In this document: one piece after another, positions 63,836 through 64,000 of the stretch | Layout: each line of letters begins with the position of its first letter | Position numbering within the stretch: position 1 is the first letter of the stretch | Source: MGBC120314 sp051877855 | GTDB lineage: Bacteria > Bacillota > Clostridia > Lachnospirales > Lachnospiraceae | NCBI GenBank assembly: GCA_051877855.1 | Contig: JBJEJH010000056.1 | Coordinates: 7,537-71,536, forward strand | Direction: 5' to 3' | Length of the DNA: 64,000 nucleotides | The notes under the pieces: generated by a model | Seen by the model: only the letters and a program-made list of their open reading frames with translations | The model's database searches: none | What the model was told of the DNA's origin: nothing | Made by a program: the position numbers and the translations under genes

Positions 63836-64000
63836 TTAGAAAATATTTAATCGAATCAATCCGATGACTTTGCCAAGGATTTCAACATGATCCACAATGA
63901 TTGGATCCATGAAATCATTTTCAGGCTGAAGACGGTAGTGTCCGTTTTCCTTGAAAAATCGTTTTACGGTAGCAGAATCATCCACCAATGCAACAACGAC
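63836..64000 (-). CDS. lexA: LexA repressor, C-terminal 54 residues (5'-partial)
   Basis: Reading the minus strand from the window edge gives VVVALVDDSATVKRFFKENG, then HYRLQPENDFMDPIIVDHV and EILGKVIGLIRLNIF before a TAA. This is the end of the LexA S24 protease domain; the Lys in ATVKRFF is the catalytic Lys of the Ser-Lys pair. The start and DNA-binding domain lie beyond the window. LexA represses the SOS regulon. It converges on rsfS across a shared terminator. Confidence 0.92.
   Translation of the reverse strand, partial: VVVALVDDSATVKRFFKENGHYRLQPENDFMDPIIVDHVEILGKVIGLIRLNIF

Overview
The window reads as a chromosomal segment of a low-to-moderate GC, Gram-positive, rod-shaped member of the Clostridia, most likely a Lachnospiraceae (Roseburia, Butyrivibrio or Lachnospira type). 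The inference rests on gene order and content: mutS-mutL-miaA next to a methionine gamma-lyase-like gene, DUF4321-radC-mreBCD-PBP2-minCDE-rodA-mgsA in one run, yqfC-yqfD-phoH-ybeY, a HisZ-dependent short HisG, an L27 with the Prp-cleaved N-terminal extension, and rplU-prp-rpmA-obgE-yhbY-nadD-yqeK-rsfS. Nearly everything lies on the + strand; only a DUF378 gene and the 3' end of lexA are on the minus strand. No rRNA, tRNA, CRISPR array, prophage or intact insertion sequence was seen.

Layout. 1-7.9 kb: the 3' part of a giant cell-surface adhesin with 19 SpaA/Cna-B-like repeats and a C-terminal anchor. 7.9-13.7 kb: ygiQ-type radical SAM, a short-chain dehydrogenase, a small membrane protein, an RluA-family pseudouridine synthase, recU and a PAS/degenerate-GGDEF protein. 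13.7-18 kb: histidine genes hisZ-G-D-B-I (hisA, F, H, C, E absent). 18-20.5 kb: a short RNase E/G protein, a Ca2+/cation exchanger and rpsU with its own promoter and terminator. 20.5-25.3 kb: sporulation and housekeeping genes yqfC-yqfD-phoH-ybeY, a YerB-like lipoprotein and a possible BofC-like protein. 25.4-31.4 kb: two flavoproteins, proB, DUF896, 5-formyl-THF cyclo-ligase, a 133-bp nested palindrome and proA. 31.4-39.8 kb: miaB, mutS, mutL, miaA and a PLP enzyme, covering mismatch repair and tRNA A37 modification. 39.9-49.5 kb: the shape and division block, ending at a strong terminator. 49.6-55.7 kb: DUF378 (minus), an HlyD-like protein, yggS, sepF, aroB, lspA and rluD. 55.9-58.2 kb: an unknown gene translationally coupled to cstA. 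58.3-63.8 kb: a cytidylate-kinase-like protein, a 45-residue membrane peptide, and the rplU-prp-rpmA / obgE-yhbY-nadD-yqeK-rsfS series, converging on lexA.

Most of the window is a conserved housekeeping backbone, and I do not see a clear new multi-gene system. The parts most worth a second look are the higher-order repeat structure of the adhesin, the nested palindrome between the cyclo-ligase gene and proA, the roughly 240-residue insertion and Cys/His cluster in PBP2, the Asp-rich SepF, the RNase G without its zinc-link, and several small unassigned proteins (10721, 24721, 55408, 55916, 59042).
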